A DNA stretch of 64,000 nucleotides from Kibdelosporangium banguiense (GCF_017876405.1 NZ_JAGINW010000001.1:4105203-4169202); one strand, 5' to 3'. Shown: positions 9,286 through 17,972, counted from the stretch's first letter. Numbers and translations: made by a program. Notes: a model not told the origin generated them from the sequence alone.

Positions 9286-9876
9286 TCATTCGGGAGCGCC
9301 CTGAGCGTCGTCGCCGTTGTCGCTCTGGTGGCCACGGCGGGCGTCCCGGTCGAAGATGCCCAGGATCTCGCAGGGTCCGCCCTCGGCGCCGATCGCGTGC
9401 GGCATCATCGTGGGGAATTCGGCGGCCTGGTTGGTCTCGAGGCGGAAGCGGCGGTGGCCGAGCATGAGGGTCGCCGTGCCGGACAGGACGACGAGCCATT
9501 CACGTCCCGGGTGGGCGCGCATGCGGGCCGGGTTCTCGGGGGGTGGTTCGGTCATGCGCTGGCGCACCACGCTCATCCCGGGGTCGGCCTTTATGGTCCA
9601 GCGCATCCGGCCGTGGGTGCTGTCGATCGTCGGGCTGGTGACGACGTCGTCGGTGGCGGTCTCCACGAGCTGATCCAGGGTGGTGTCCAGGGCGCGGGCG
9701 AGGGTGACCAGCTGGTCCAGTGCGAGGCGGCGCTGACCGTTCTCGATGCGGCTCAGTGAGGACTGGCTGAGGTGGGCGCGGGAGGCCAATTCCTCCAGGG
9801 ACCAGCCCTGCGCTACCCGCAGGGCGCGGATGCGTTTGCGTACGAGGCTGTCCAGGTCTCCATCTTCTTGCGTCAT
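9286..9876 (-). CDS. XRE-family regulator with C-terminal cupin domain
   Basis: Start taken at the ATG at 9876; an ATG three codons upstream (9885) is also possible. Residues about 12-65 form an XRE HTH (LVRKRIRALRVAQGWSLEEL, then SQSSLSRIENGQR). Residues about 105-180 form a small cupin barrel (EWLVVLSGTATLMLGHRRF). This architecture is common in regulators that sense a small ligand through the cupin and repress neighbouring catabolic or efflux genes. It is divergent from the truncated oxidoreductase and MFS exporter and upstream of the methyltransferase. The region 9877-9971 probably holds the operators for both directions. Confidence 0.88.
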   Translation of the reverse strand: MTQEDGDLDSLVRKRIRALRVAQGWSLEELASRAHLSQSSLSRIENGQRRLALDQLVTLARALDTTLDQLVETATDDVVTSPTIDSTHGRMRWTIKADPGMSVVRQRMTEPPPENPARMRAHPGREWLVVLSGTATLMLGHRRFRLETNQAAEFPTMMPHAIGAEGGPCEILGIFDRDARRGHQSDNGDDAQGAPE

Positions 9877-9971
9877 GAGCAACATTGTATGCCTTCACGG
9901 CAAGCCGGGCTTAGCGTCGTGTGCAGATGGCCGCGACGTCTGGGACCAGTGCACGAGAAAGGCAGGAGGCC

Positions 9972-10403
9972 ATGGCTGTGACAACTTCTCCGTGCGCGAG
10001 TGACGCACTGCCCGGTGGGACCGTCGACACCCCGGTGCAGGAGGTCGTCAACAACGAGGACGGCACCCTCGGCGGGTTGCGCCTGACCGACGGCCAGGTC
10101 GTGGCCCGCCGCGTGATCGCGGTCGCCACCTGGATGGAAGCCCGCATCGAGGGCCTGGGTGGTCTGAAGCTGCCGGTGGAGGACCTGCCCGACAACATGG
10201 GCCGCCGCTTCGCCTCCGGCATGGCAGGCACCACCGAGGTGCCGGGCGTGTGGGTGGCGGGCAACGCCACCGACCTCGCCGCCCAGGTCGGCGCCTCCGC
10301 AGCGGCCGGTGCCCTGGCCGGCGCCCACATCAACAGCATGCTGGCCACCGCAGACACCAACGCGGCCCTCGCCGCAACCCAGGGCGAAACTCCCGCCCTC
10401 TGA
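9972..10403 (+). pseudogene. truncated FAD/NAD(P)-dependent oxidoreductase (thioredoxin-reductase fold), C-terminal part only
   Basis: The last 100 residues are typical of thioredoxin-reductase-like FAD oxidoreductases: GVWVAGNATDLAAQVGASAA is the C-terminal FAD-binding signature, preceded by LTDGQVVARRVIAVAT. The family is normally about 300 residues, with an N-terminal GxGxxG dinucleotide motif and a central NAD(P)H domain; both are missing. A GGAGG site precedes the ATG at 9972, so a 143-residue product could be made, but it cannot bind FAD normally. It looks like an in-frame internal deletion that kept the start region. It lies directly upstream of the MFS exporter. Confidence 0.75.
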
Positions 10404-10533
10404 CATCCGGCTCGGCACCGGGGCCCGCACACCCTCGATGCGTGCGACGGCCCGGGGCCTCGCCCATCCCCCTTCACCCGGCGACCGGCCCTGCTCCGGC
10501 GCTGACTCGGCATGCCCATTTTGAGAGGAATCC

Positions 10534-12126
10534 ATGAGTACGAACCAGCCCGTACAGGCCACGCAGGCCGACGACGGGGGTGCCCCTGATGCGCGTCAGC
10601 TGCGCTCGATCCTGATCACCGTCTCGATCGCCCTGATGGCGGTGATCGCCTCGGCGACCGGGCTGAACATCGCGCAGACCCACATGGCCGTGGAATTCGA
10701 CGCTTCCCAGAGCACGGTCCTGTGGATCATCAACATCTACACCCTTGCCCTGGCTGCGCTGCTGCTGCCGCTCGGCGCCCTGGGTGACCGTCTGGGCCGC
10801 AAGCCCATGCTCGTCGCCGGACTCGGCGTGTTCGGCGTCGCCACCGTGGTCGCCGCCCTGGCCCCGACAGCGGAGGTGATGCTCGCCGCGCGCGTGGTCA
10901 GCGGTATCGGCGCCGCGATGATCATGCCGATCACGCTGGCCGTCATCACCTCCACCTTCCCCGAAGAGCAGCGCGGCAAGGCGATCGGCGTGTGGACCGG
11001 CGTCGCCGGAGGCGGCGGCATCCTGGGCATGTTCCTCGCCGCGCTCCTCGTCGACGTCGCCGACTGGCGCTGGCTGTTCACCCTGCCGGTGGTCCTGATC
11101 CTGGTGGCCCTGGCCATGACGCTGAAGTCGGTTCCCAACTCCCGCGAGACCTCGGCCCATCGATTCGACACCGTCGGCGCCCTTGTCTGCGTGATCGCCG
11201 TGACCGGCCTCATCTCCGTCCTGCAGGAAGGCCCCGAACGCGGCTGGACCGCGCCCGCGACACTGATCAGCCTGACCGTCGGCCTCGTCGCCGCCATCGG
11301 CTTCGTGGCCTGGGAGCTGCACCGCCGCGACGCCTCGCTGCTGGACGTGCGCCTGTTCCGGGAGCGCGGACTGTCGGGCGGCTCGCTCACTCTGCTGGTG
11401 GTCTTCGGTGTCCAGGCGGGCATCGGCGTGGTCCTCTTCCCGTTCTTCCAGGCCGTACTCGACTGGTCGGGCCTGCTGTCCACGGTCGCGATGATGCCCA
11501 TGGCCCTCGCGATGATGATGGCCTCCGGCCTGGCCCCCAAGCTGGCCGCAGGTATCGGCGCACGCTCGACCATGGTCGTGGGCATCGCACTGGCCGGCGC
11601 CGGCATGGCGCTCATGGCGCTGTTCGTCTCCGTCAGCGGCGGCTACATCTCCGTCCTGCCCGGCCTGCTCGCCATGGGCGTCGGCATGGGTCTGTCGATG
11701 ACCCCGTCCACGGAGGCCATCACCGCCTCCCTGCCGCGCGAGAAGCAGGGTGTCGCTTCCGCCCTCAACGACGTCACCCGCGAGTTCGGCACCGCACTCG
11801 GCGTCGCCCTGCTCGGCGCGCTCGTGTCCGCCGGCTACCGCAGCGCCATCGACGACAGGCTGCACGGCATCCCCCAGGGAGCCGCGGACACCGCCCGGGA
11901 AGGCGTCGCCAACGCCGTCGAGGCGGCGGGCAGCACCGGCCCGCACGCACAGGACCTGCTCCGCGCAGCCCACCAGTCCTTCGTCGACGGCTGGCAGCAG
12001 GCGATGTGGGCAGGCGCCGCCATCATGGGCGCCCTACTCGTCTACATCGCTCTCCTCGGCCCCAGGAACACCCCCTCCGCGGTCGCGGACGAGACAGACC
12101 CCGCTGAGGCTGTCGCCGCTGGCTGA
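10534..12126 (+). CDS. MFS drug-exporter, DHA2 (EmrB/QacA) 14-helix type
   Basis: 530 residues, the usual length for 14-TM DHA2 exporters. Visible marks are the first helix ITVSIALMAVIASATGLNIA, motif A after helix 2 (LPLGALGDRLGRKPML), motif C-like glycines (GVAGGGGILGMFLAA), and alternating hydrophobic stretches to residue about 515. These proton antiporters expel amphipathic or cationic drugs from the membrane. A gene follows it only beyond the right inverted end (71 bp to 12197). It is probably the selectable part of the IS481-bounded unit, controlled by the divergent XRE-cupin regulator (inference). The ATG at 10534 is preceded by a GAGAGGAATCC site. Confidence 0.92.
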   Translation: MSTNQPVQATQADDGGAPDARQLRSILITVSIALMAVIASATGLNIAQTHMAVEFDASQSTVLWIINIYTLALAALLLPLGALGDRLGRKPMLVAGLGVFGVATVVAALAPTAEVMLAARVVSGIGAAMIMPITLAVITSTFPEEQRGKAIGVWTGVAGGGGILGMFLAALLVDVADWRWLFTLPVVLILVALAMTLKSVPNSRETSAHRFDTVGALVCVIAVTGLISVLQEGPERGWTAPATLISLTVGLVAAIGFVAWELHRRDASLLDVRLFRERGLSGGSLTLLVVFGVQAGIGVVLFPFFQAVLDWSGLLSTVAMMPMALAMMMASGLAPKLAAGIGARSTMVVGIALAGAGMALMALFVSVSGGYISVLPGLLAMGVGMGLSMTPSTEAITASLPREKQGVASALNDVTREFGTALGVALLGALVSAGYRSAIDDRLHGIPQGAADTAREGVANAVEAAGSTGPHAQDLLRAAHQSFVDGWQQAMWAGAAIMGALLVYIALLGPRNTPSAVADETDPAEAVAAG

Positions 12127-12196
12127 CCGCACAAGAGCCGGGTCACAGCCGGAAGCAAAAGACAGAACCACCCCGCCCACTGTCAACAACGCTCGT

Positions 12197-12212
12197 GGTC
12201 AATACAACTAGC
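12197..12212. repeat. right inverted end and target duplication of the IS481-like unit
   Basis: GGTCAATACA (12197-12206) is the exact reverse complement of the left end and is followed by ACTAGC (12207-12212), the repeated target. The stop codon of STAND copy D (12208-12210, minus strand) lies in this hexamer, so the insertion left that gene's end unchanged. Confidence 0.85.
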
Positions 12213-14301
12213 TTCGCTGTGGCTCCAGTGCGTAGGCGATGGCCTCGTCGATGGTGAGGCGGGTTCCTTCGCGGAACGCGAGCGTGAACGTTTCGTCGCC
12301 GAGTGACTGGCGGGTTTGTTGCTCGCACTGGTGGTGGGACGGCGCCAGATGCCTGAGCGTGCCCGGTAGTACGCCGGTCGACCGCCAGATGGGGTCGGCT
12401 GCCCCGAGCAATCGGGCGGCACGTCTGTACTGTCCCTCGGCTGCCGTGATCCAGCCCAGTATCTCGATGCTGTGGACAAGGCTCCACCGGTTGGACGGCC
12501 GGTGGTTGATTCGGATGACTTCCCGGACCAGCCCGCCGGCACCCTCCCGATCGCCGATCAGCCAGCGACTGATGGCCAGGCCCCACAGTGCCCAGGACCT
12601 GGACAGGTGGGCGCGGGTATGAGAGAGGTCCACACACTCCTCGCCGAGGTCGACAGCACGCTGGGGTTCTCCGAGGATCGCGGTCATCCCGGCCAGTTGG
12701 AGCAGAGTGATCCAGACGCCACTGCGGTCGCCGGCCGCGCGGAAGCAGTCGAGCGCCTCATCGAGGAGCATGGCCCCGCCTGGGACGTCGTCCTGGAAGA
12801 ACGTGGCCAGGCCGGCGACTCGCAGGGCGTGGCCGAGGGCGGATTCGGCGTCGAGCCGCTGTGCCGAGCGGCGGCTTTCCCCGACCATCGACAGCGCCGC
12901 GGCGGTGTCGGCCTGCATCAGGGCGAGCCAGGCATTGATCCACAGGGCTTTGGCCCGTGCCGGGCTCGGTTGCGGATTCGCCTCCAGCGCCCGATCGAGC
13001 CAGTAGCGGCCTTCGGTATGAGAGCAGGAGAGGAACCAGTAGATCCACAGTGCGGATCCGATGTCGAGCCCGGCCTTCTCCTCGGTGGATTCGGTCAGGC
13101 AGAACTCCAGCCCGGCCCGCAGGTTGGCGTGCTCGCACTGAAGCTGGGCGTAGTGCTCCAGTTCCTGCGCTCCCAGCCATGCCCGCTCGGCCTGCTTGGC
13201 CAGGCGTCCGTAGTGGTCCCGGTGCCGGGTCCGTACGGTCGTCCGGTGGCCGGACGACGCCAGTCGTTCCTGGCCGTACTGGCGGATGGGCTCCAGCATC
13301 CGGTAGCGCGCCATGGCCGTACCGTCCACCCGCGTCAGGATGGACTTGCTCACCAGGTTGTCGACGAGGTCGAGGACGGCCTCGCGGGCGATGTCCTCGC
13401 CGGCGCAGACGGTTTCGGCGGCGTTCAGGTCGAACCCGCCGATGAACTCGGATGCCCGCGCCCACATGTCCTGCTCCTCGACCGAACACAGGTCGAAGCT
13501 CCAGTCGATAGTGGCGCGCAGCGTCCGCAAGCGGGGTATGGAGGCCCGGCTTCCCTCGGCCAGGAACTCGAAGTAGTCGTCCAGCCGGCGCAGAATCTGG
13601 TGGACCGGCATCGCCCGCACCCGGACCGCGGCCAGTTCGATGGCCAGCGGGATGCCGTCCAGCCGATGGCAGATCCGGGCGACGGTGTCGCGGCTGCCGG
13701 CACCCACCCGGAAACCCGGCAGCGCGGCCGCGGCCCGCTCACCGAACAGGCGCACCGCCGCATATCGCGTCGGCCGGCGCTGTGCCTGGTTCAGGTCCGG
13801 CACGGGCAGCGGCGCCACCTCCAGCAGGTGCTCGCCGGCCGCTCGCAGCGCGTGCCTGCTGGAGGCCAGGATCCGCAGGTCCGGCGCCGTGCGCAGGAGC
13901 CTGTCCGCCAGGATCGCGCAGGCATCCACCAGGTGCTCGCAGTTGTCCAGCACCAACAGCAGCCGTTTGTCCTCGAGGTAGCCCGAGACCGTGTCCAGCA
14001 GTGGCCGAGCCGACCCATCCTGAATCCCCAGGACATCGGCGATCGTTTGGGGCAGCAGCTTGTCATCGGCCAGCGCCGCCAGTTCGACCAGCCACACACC
14101 GTCGGGAAACCCGTCGTGCAGCTGCGCGGCCACGCGCAGGGCCAGCCGGGTCTTGCCCACCCCAGCGGCCCCGGTCAGCGTCACCAGGCGGGCGGTCGAC
14201 AGCAGGCGTCTGGCTTTGCCGACTTCTCCCCGCCGGCCGACGAAACTGGTGGTCTCGGCAGGAAGATTGCCTTTCGGTCGACGCGACCTGGTGCCGGTCA
14301 T
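12208..14301 (-). CDS. STAND/NB-ARC ATPase-TPR protein without HTH (copy D, 697 aa)
   Basis: Start placed at the ATG at 14301 (MTGTRSRRPKGNLPAETTSF); a longer frame to 14427 adds 42 residues with no family similarity. It has Walker A GAAGVGKT, Walker B LLLVLDNCEHLV, ILASSRHAL, a winged-helix part (SEFIGGFDL...LVSKSIL) and TPR-like helices. Like copy B it ends at the family position IAYALEPQRS with no LuxR domain. Its stop lies in the ACTAGC target of the IS481-like unit, but the hexamer would have given the same stop before insertion. The missing HTH is therefore not caused by the element. Copies B and D resemble each other in length and ending. Confidence 0.88.
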   Translation of the reverse strand: MTGTRSRRPKGNLPAETTSFVGRRGEVGKARRLLSTARLVTLTGAAGVGKTRLALRVAAQLHDGFPDGVWLVELAALADDKLLPQTIADVLGIQDGSARPLLDTVSGYLEDKRLLLVLDNCEHLVDACAILADRLLRTAPDLRILASSRHALRAAGEHLLEVAPLPVPDLNQAQRRPTRYAAVRLFGERAAAALPGFRVGAGSRDTVARICHRLDGIPLAIELAAVRVRAMPVHQILRRLDDYFEFLAEGSRASIPRLRTLRATIDWSFDLCSVEEQDMWARASEFIGGFDLNAAETVCAGEDIAREAVLDLVDNLVSKSILTRVDGTAMARYRMLEPIRQYGQERLASSGHRTTVRTRHRDHYGRLAKQAERAWLGAQELEHYAQLQCEHANLRAGLEFCLTESTEEKAGLDIGSALWIYWFLSCSHTEGRYWLDRALEANPQPSPARAKALWINAWLALMQADTAAALSMVGESRRSAQRLDAESALGHALRVAGLATFFQDDVPGGAMLLDEALDCFRAAGDRSGVWITLLQLAGMTAILGEPQRAVDLGEECVDLSHTRAHLSRSWALWGLAISRWLIGDREGAGGLVREVIRINHRPSNRWSLVHSIEILGWITAAEGQYRRAARLLGAADPIWRSTGVLPGTLRHLAPSHHQCEQQTRQSLGDETFTLAFREGTRLTIDEAIAYALEPQRS

Positions 14302-14433
14302 GTCGGGTTGACGAAGTTGCCGGATGCGGCTGACACGGGGTCGAGGATGCTGCGTACCCAACTCCTTCGGCAGGGGCCAGTGCCGGCGGACTCTCGTCAG
14401 CGGCCACAAGATGCCAGCGTGTGCCACATCGGT

Positions 14434-14592
14434 TGGGCCGGCCTGAGCCTCACCGAGGGCTTGACCGACAAGAAGGTCGCCGCGCCCGGCTGGTGATCGC
14501 CCAGCGCACCGCCGAGGCCCACGTCGAACGCACCCTCGCCGAACTCGGCCTCGCCTCGCGCACCCAGCTCGCCATCTGGATCAGTCGACAAC
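14434..14592 (+). pseudogene. orphan, frameshifted LuxR HTH relic of a STAND regulator
   Basis: On the plus strand the frame reads WAGLSLTEGLTDKKVAA and then stops. Shifting frame at about 14482 continues as RLVIAQRTAEAHVERTLAEL and LASRTQLAIWISRQR. Together these are a complete LuxR HTH almost identical to the C-termini of copies A, C, E and F, closest to E (AEAHVER). No ATPase or TPR part precedes it; copy D occupies the opposite strand immediately to the left. It is the tail of a lost paralogue left after rearrangement. Confidence 0.82.
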
Positions 14593-14734
14593 GGCGAACG
14601 TGGGGTTGCGCTGGCGGCCAGGGGCCACTGACGACAGCACGCCAGGCGCCGCTGTTCCGCCAGGCCCAGACAGTGGAGACAATCGCCCCGTCTTGGACCA
14701 ACGCCCTAACTCGAACGAGCAGTGTGGATGAGTC

Positions 14735-17068
14735 ATGGTCGCAAAACCCTTGCAGGGCAACCTCCCTGATGAAATGTCGAGTTTCGTCGGCCGCACCCAG
14801 GAGGTCGACTCGGCGAGGCGGCTGTTGTCGGGAACTCGGCTGCTGACCCTGACCGGTCCCGGTGGGGTGGGCAAGACGCGGCTGGCGCGGCGCATCGCCG
14901 CCAAGGTGCGCAGCGCGTTCCGGGATGGCGTCTGGCTGGTCGAACTGGCCGCGCTGGAGGATCCGGACCTGCTGGTGCAGGCCGTGGCCACGCCACTGGG
15001 AATCCGGGACTGGTCGTCCCGGCCGACCCGGGACGTGCTGCTGGACTATCTGGCGGACAAGCAAATCCTGCTGGTGCTGGACAACTGTGAGCACCTGATC
15101 GGTGCCTGCGCGAACTTCGTGCAGACCTTGCTGCGCGTAGCCCCTGAAGTGCGAGTACTGGCCACCAGCCGCCAGTCGCTGCGGGTCGAGGGCGAACGGC
15201 TTCTGTTCGTGCCGCCGCTGTCGCTACCGGACTCCGACCGCATGCCGCAGCCGGACGAACTCGACCAGTACGAGGCGATCAGCCTGCTGATCCAACGAGC
15301 CGCGGCCGTGGGCCGCGGCTTCACCCTCACTCCCGACACCACCGCGCCTGCGGTCCGGCTCTGCCGGCGACTGGACGGGATCCCGTTGGCCATCGAGCTC
15401 GCCGCCGTGCGGTTGCGGACGCTGTCGATCGACCAACTGCTCGCCGGATTGGAACACCATTTCAGCCTGCTCACCGGCGGAAGCCGCACCGCACTGCCCC
15501 GCCACCAGACCATGCGGGCGACCGTTGACTGGAGCTTCGACCTCTGCCCGCCCGACGAGCAACGGTTGTGGGCCCGGACATCGGTGTTCGCCGGGGAATT
15601 CGACCTCGACGCGGCGGAGAGCGTCTGCTCCGGTGACGGCATCGCCCCCGAGGACGTCATCCAGCTCGTGGGGGACTTGGTGGACAAGTCCATTCTGACC
15701 CGGTCCGACCCGCCACACAGTCAGCACGCGCGGTACCACATGCTGGACACGCTTCGTCGGTACGGACAGGAAAAACTCCGAGCCGACGGCGAGGAGCAAC
15801 GGGTGCGGGAGCGGCACCGCGATTGGTACCAGCGCCTGGCCGAGCAGGCCGCGGTGGAGTGGTTCGGCCCGAACCAGGTGCAGTGGGTCACCCGCCTGCG
15901 CGGCGAGCACACCAACCTGCGGGCATCCATCGAGTTCTGCCTCGCCGAACGGAGTGGAGTCCAGGCCGGGTTGCGCATAGCCGGAGCGCTGTGGTGCTAC
16001 TGGATGCCGTGCGGGGTCCTCGCGGAAGGGCGGCAGTGGATCGACCGCCTGCTCCCACTGGATCCCGAACCGACCAGGGCACGCGGTACCGCGCTGTGGG
16101 TCTACAGCTGGGCGGCCTCCCATCAGGGCGAACCGGCCGCGAGCCATACCAGCGCCGAGCAGAGCCGCAGGCTGGCCGAGCAGTTGGGGGACACGCAGAT
16201 GGCGGCTTACAGCCTGCAGGTGGCCGGGCTGAGCGCGCTGAGCAGCGGCGATCTCGTGGGCACGCGGGTGTTGTGCGCCGAGGCGTGGGACCGCCACTGC
16301 GCCAACGGTCATGTCGCCAGCCCCGCGGTCATGGCACTGATGCAACAGGGTTTCGCCGCGTCGCTGCAGGGCGACTTCGACCAGGCTGTCGACTATGCCG
16401 AGGAGTGTGTGCACATCACCAGGACACACGGCGAGCACTGGACCCGCTCATGGGGGCTCGTCGTGCTCGGCCTCGCCCTGTGGTGCCGGGGCGACCATCG
16501 GCCGGCGATCCAGCCACTGCGGGAAAGCATCGCGATCAAGCGCAGCCTCCATGACCTCTTCGGTCTCGGCATGGCGGTGGAATTCCTCGCCTGGTCGCTG
16601 ACCTGTACCGGCGGCCACGAAGACGCGGCCCGGCTGTTCGGGACCCTCGAGCGCATCTGGCCGTTGGTCGGCGTCCCGCTGATGGGTATCCAGCCGCTCG
16701 CCGAGCACCATCGGGAGAACGAGGCGAAGGCCCGCGCCGCCCTCGGTGGAGAGGCTTTCGACACCGCGTTCGGAAAGGTCGCGGGGATGGATCCGTATCA
16801 AGCGCTCGACCAGGTACTGCGCGAAGAAGCCACCCGGCGAGAACCTCCGCCAAAGCGCGACAACCGGCTATGGTCACCATTGACTCGCAGGGAGTGGGAC
16901 GTGGCCCTGCTGATCGCCGAAGGTTTGTCGAACAAGGACATCGCCGCCAGATTGGTCATCGCGCAGCGCACTGCCGAGGCACACGCGGAACGCATCCTGG
17001 CCAAGCTCGGCGTGGCCTCACGCACTCAGGTCGCCACCTGGGTCATCGAGCGACAGGCCACTGGCTGA
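14735..17068 (+). CDS. STAND/NB-ARC ATPase-TPR regulator with C-terminal LuxR HTH (copy E, 777 aa)
   Basis: Opens with GNLPDEMSSFVGRTQEV, then Walker A GPGGVGKT (about residues 44-51), Walker B ILLVLDNCEHLI, LATSRQSL, a winged-helix part (SVFAGEFDL...LVDKSIL), TPR-like helices, and a C-terminal LuxR HTH (LTRREWDVALLIAEGLSNKD, then IAQRTAEAHAERIL). In the HTH one normally conserved Val of the HVERI segment is Ala. The ATG at 14735 has only a weak ribosome site (GGATGAG). Its last 51 bp overlap the convergent SnoaL-like gene. The ligand is unknown. Confidence 0.9.
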   Translation: MVAKPLQGNLPDEMSSFVGRTQEVDSARRLLSGTRLLTLTGPGGVGKTRLARRIAAKVRSAFRDGVWLVELAALEDPDLLVQAVATPLGIRDWSSRPTRDVLLDYLADKQILLVLDNCEHLIGACANFVQTLLRVAPEVRVLATSRQSLRVEGERLLFVPPLSLPDSDRMPQPDELDQYEAISLLIQRAAAVGRGFTLTPDTTAPAVRLCRRLDGIPLAIELAAVRLRTLSIDQLLAGLEHHFSLLTGGSRTALPRHQTMRATVDWSFDLCPPDEQRLWARTSVFAGEFDLDAAESVCSGDGIAPEDVIQLVGDLVDKSILTRSDPPHSQHARYHMLDTLRRYGQEKLRADGEEQRVRERHRDWYQRLAEQAAVEWFGPNQVQWVTRLRGEHTNLRASIEFCLAERSGVQAGLRIAGALWCYWMPCGVLAEGRQWIDRLLPLDPEPTRARGTALWVYSWAASHQGEPAASHTSAEQSRRLAEQLGDTQMAAYSLQVAGLSALSSGDLVGTRVLCAEAWDRHCANGHVASPAVMALMQQGFAASLQGDFDQAVDYAEECVHITRTHGEHWTRSWGLVVLGLALWCRGDHRPAIQPLRESIAIKRSLHDLFGLGMAVEFLAWSLTCTGGHEDAARLFGTLERIWPLVGVPLMGIQPLAEHHRENEAKARAALGGEAFDTAFGKVAGMDPYQALDQVLREEATRREPPPKRDNRLWSPLTRREWDVALLIAEGLSNKDIAARLVIAQRTAEAHAERILAKLGVASRTQVATWVIERQATG

Positions 17069-17542
17069 AGCCAGGCCCACGCCGGACAGGGCGTTCTGCT
17101 CGCCACGCATCTGCTGGAGCAGGGTTTCGTTGTCGTAATAGATGCGCTCAGCGAGGAGTTTGCCCGACTCGTCTCCCTCTCCGAAGACATAGAACGCGGC
17201 CACTTCCACCGAAACCGGCCGGCCCTGGGGCACGACTCCGCAGTACTCGCCACGGTGCGTTCCCGTGATCGTCACCTCACGCACGGATGCTCCGGGGGTG
17301 TCGTATTCGCCGGTGACGACGACCCGAAAGTCCGGGATGGCCGCTTCGATGATCTCGTAGAAGTCCTGGACGCCCCGGATTCCGGGGTAACGGATGCTGA
17401 AGGGGACGACGTCGTAGTACGCCCGTTCGTCCTTCAGAAAGGTGTCATATACGCGCACCCAGTCATGCTCGTTCTCGCCTTTGATGTGCTCGTCGATCGT
17501 CCGGCGTTGCATGGCGATCCGTTCCTGGTCGGACATGGTCAT
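17018..17542 (-). CDS. SnoaL-like (NTF2-fold) ester-cyclase family protein
   Basis: 174 residues with the cone-shaped SnoaL/NTF2 pattern: an N-terminal helix (RRTIDEHIKGENEHDWVRVY), then the strand-rich part including YPGIRGVQDFYEIIEAAIPD, VTITGTHRGEYCG, and a late VSVEVAAFYVF. Family members cyclise polyketide esters or act as small hydrolases or binding proteins; many are uncharacterised. The ATG at 17542 has AGGAG seven bases upstream. The last 17 codons read through the tail of STAND copy E on the other strand. That tail (GLSLDDPGGDLSA) is probably extra sequence caused by the overlap. Confidence 0.75.
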   Translation of the reverse strand: MTMSDQERIAMQRRTIDEHIKGENEHDWVRVYDTFLKDERAYYDVVPFSIRYPGIRGVQDFYEIIEAAIPDFRVVVTGEYDTPGASVREVTITGTHRGEYCGVVPQGRPVSVEVAAFYVFGEGDESGKLLAERIYYDNETLLQQMRGEQNALSGVGLASASGLSLDDPGGDLSA

Positions 17543-17972
17543 GATCGCGCTCCTGGTTCACCAATCGTTTCAGTTTTCATCGCCGGTCTTTGCAGGCGAC
17601 TGACACCCGCTGCGTGCCGGATTGTCTTGGACATCGACGGGCACTTGCGGCCTGGGTACCGCTGAGCGCTCAAGCAGCACCGTCGCTGGAGGGCTCGTAG
17701 GCCACAGGAAGACGAGCGGACCCGTTACTTTGCGATTGCTGTCCACGTTTCTGACACCTTTGCCTTACGGTCGACCATCGGCAATATCGAGTGGTGGCGT
17801 AAACAGGTCAGTGACGACAACTTGCCCAGGCGCGAACGTCGCGAACGTGAGGTGTCCGCCGGCTGCCGGTGGCCACTGACGAGAGCGCGGCTCAGGGGCT
17901 TTCTGGCTGGCTGTCCCCTGTCTGGCCATTGATTTGATAGAACGTGAAGACTGATTTCCTCAGGGAGGCAGA
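17543..17972. other. intergenic region, 430 bp, no convincing gene
   Basis: Divergent spacer between the SnoaL-like gene and the secreted superoxide dismutase. Short frames on both strands (for example 17622-17879 plus and 17725-17985 minus) have no recognisable protein signature or good ribosome site. The last 40 bases hold the SOD leader with a GGGAGG site. GC is lower than in the flanking genes near 17,920-17,960, consistent with a promoter. Confidence 0.5.

Larger units (their letters stand above)
8091..12206. mobile_element. IS481-type transposon-like unit carrying four passenger genes
   Basis: The unit is bounded by perfect 10-bp inverted ends, TGTATTGACC at 8091-8100 and GGTCAATACA at 12197-12206. 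Similarity extends inward to about 16 of 20 positions (AG-GTTG shared). Both ends are directly flanked by the same hexamer ACTAGC (8085-8090 and 12207-12212). IS481-family elements are known to use TGT...ACA ends and, for IS481 itself, an NCTAGN target duplicated to 6 bp; ACTAGC fits. A transposase N-terminal fragment of this family lies at the left end. Passengers are a methyltransferase, an XRE-cupin regulator, a truncated FAD oxidoreductase and an MFS exporter. No complete transposase is present, so movement would need one in trans. Confidence 0.82.

Noticed and set aside
10474..11973. 499-codon minus-strand open frame opposite the MFS exporter
   Set aside because: The translation is a low-complexity Q/H/D/G-rich shadow; the plus strand encodes a clear 14-helix transporter.
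12208..12210. Truncation of STAND copy D by the IS481-like insertion
   Set aside because: The stop codon lies in the duplicated ACTAGC, so the same stop existed before insertion; copy B ends at the same family position without any element.
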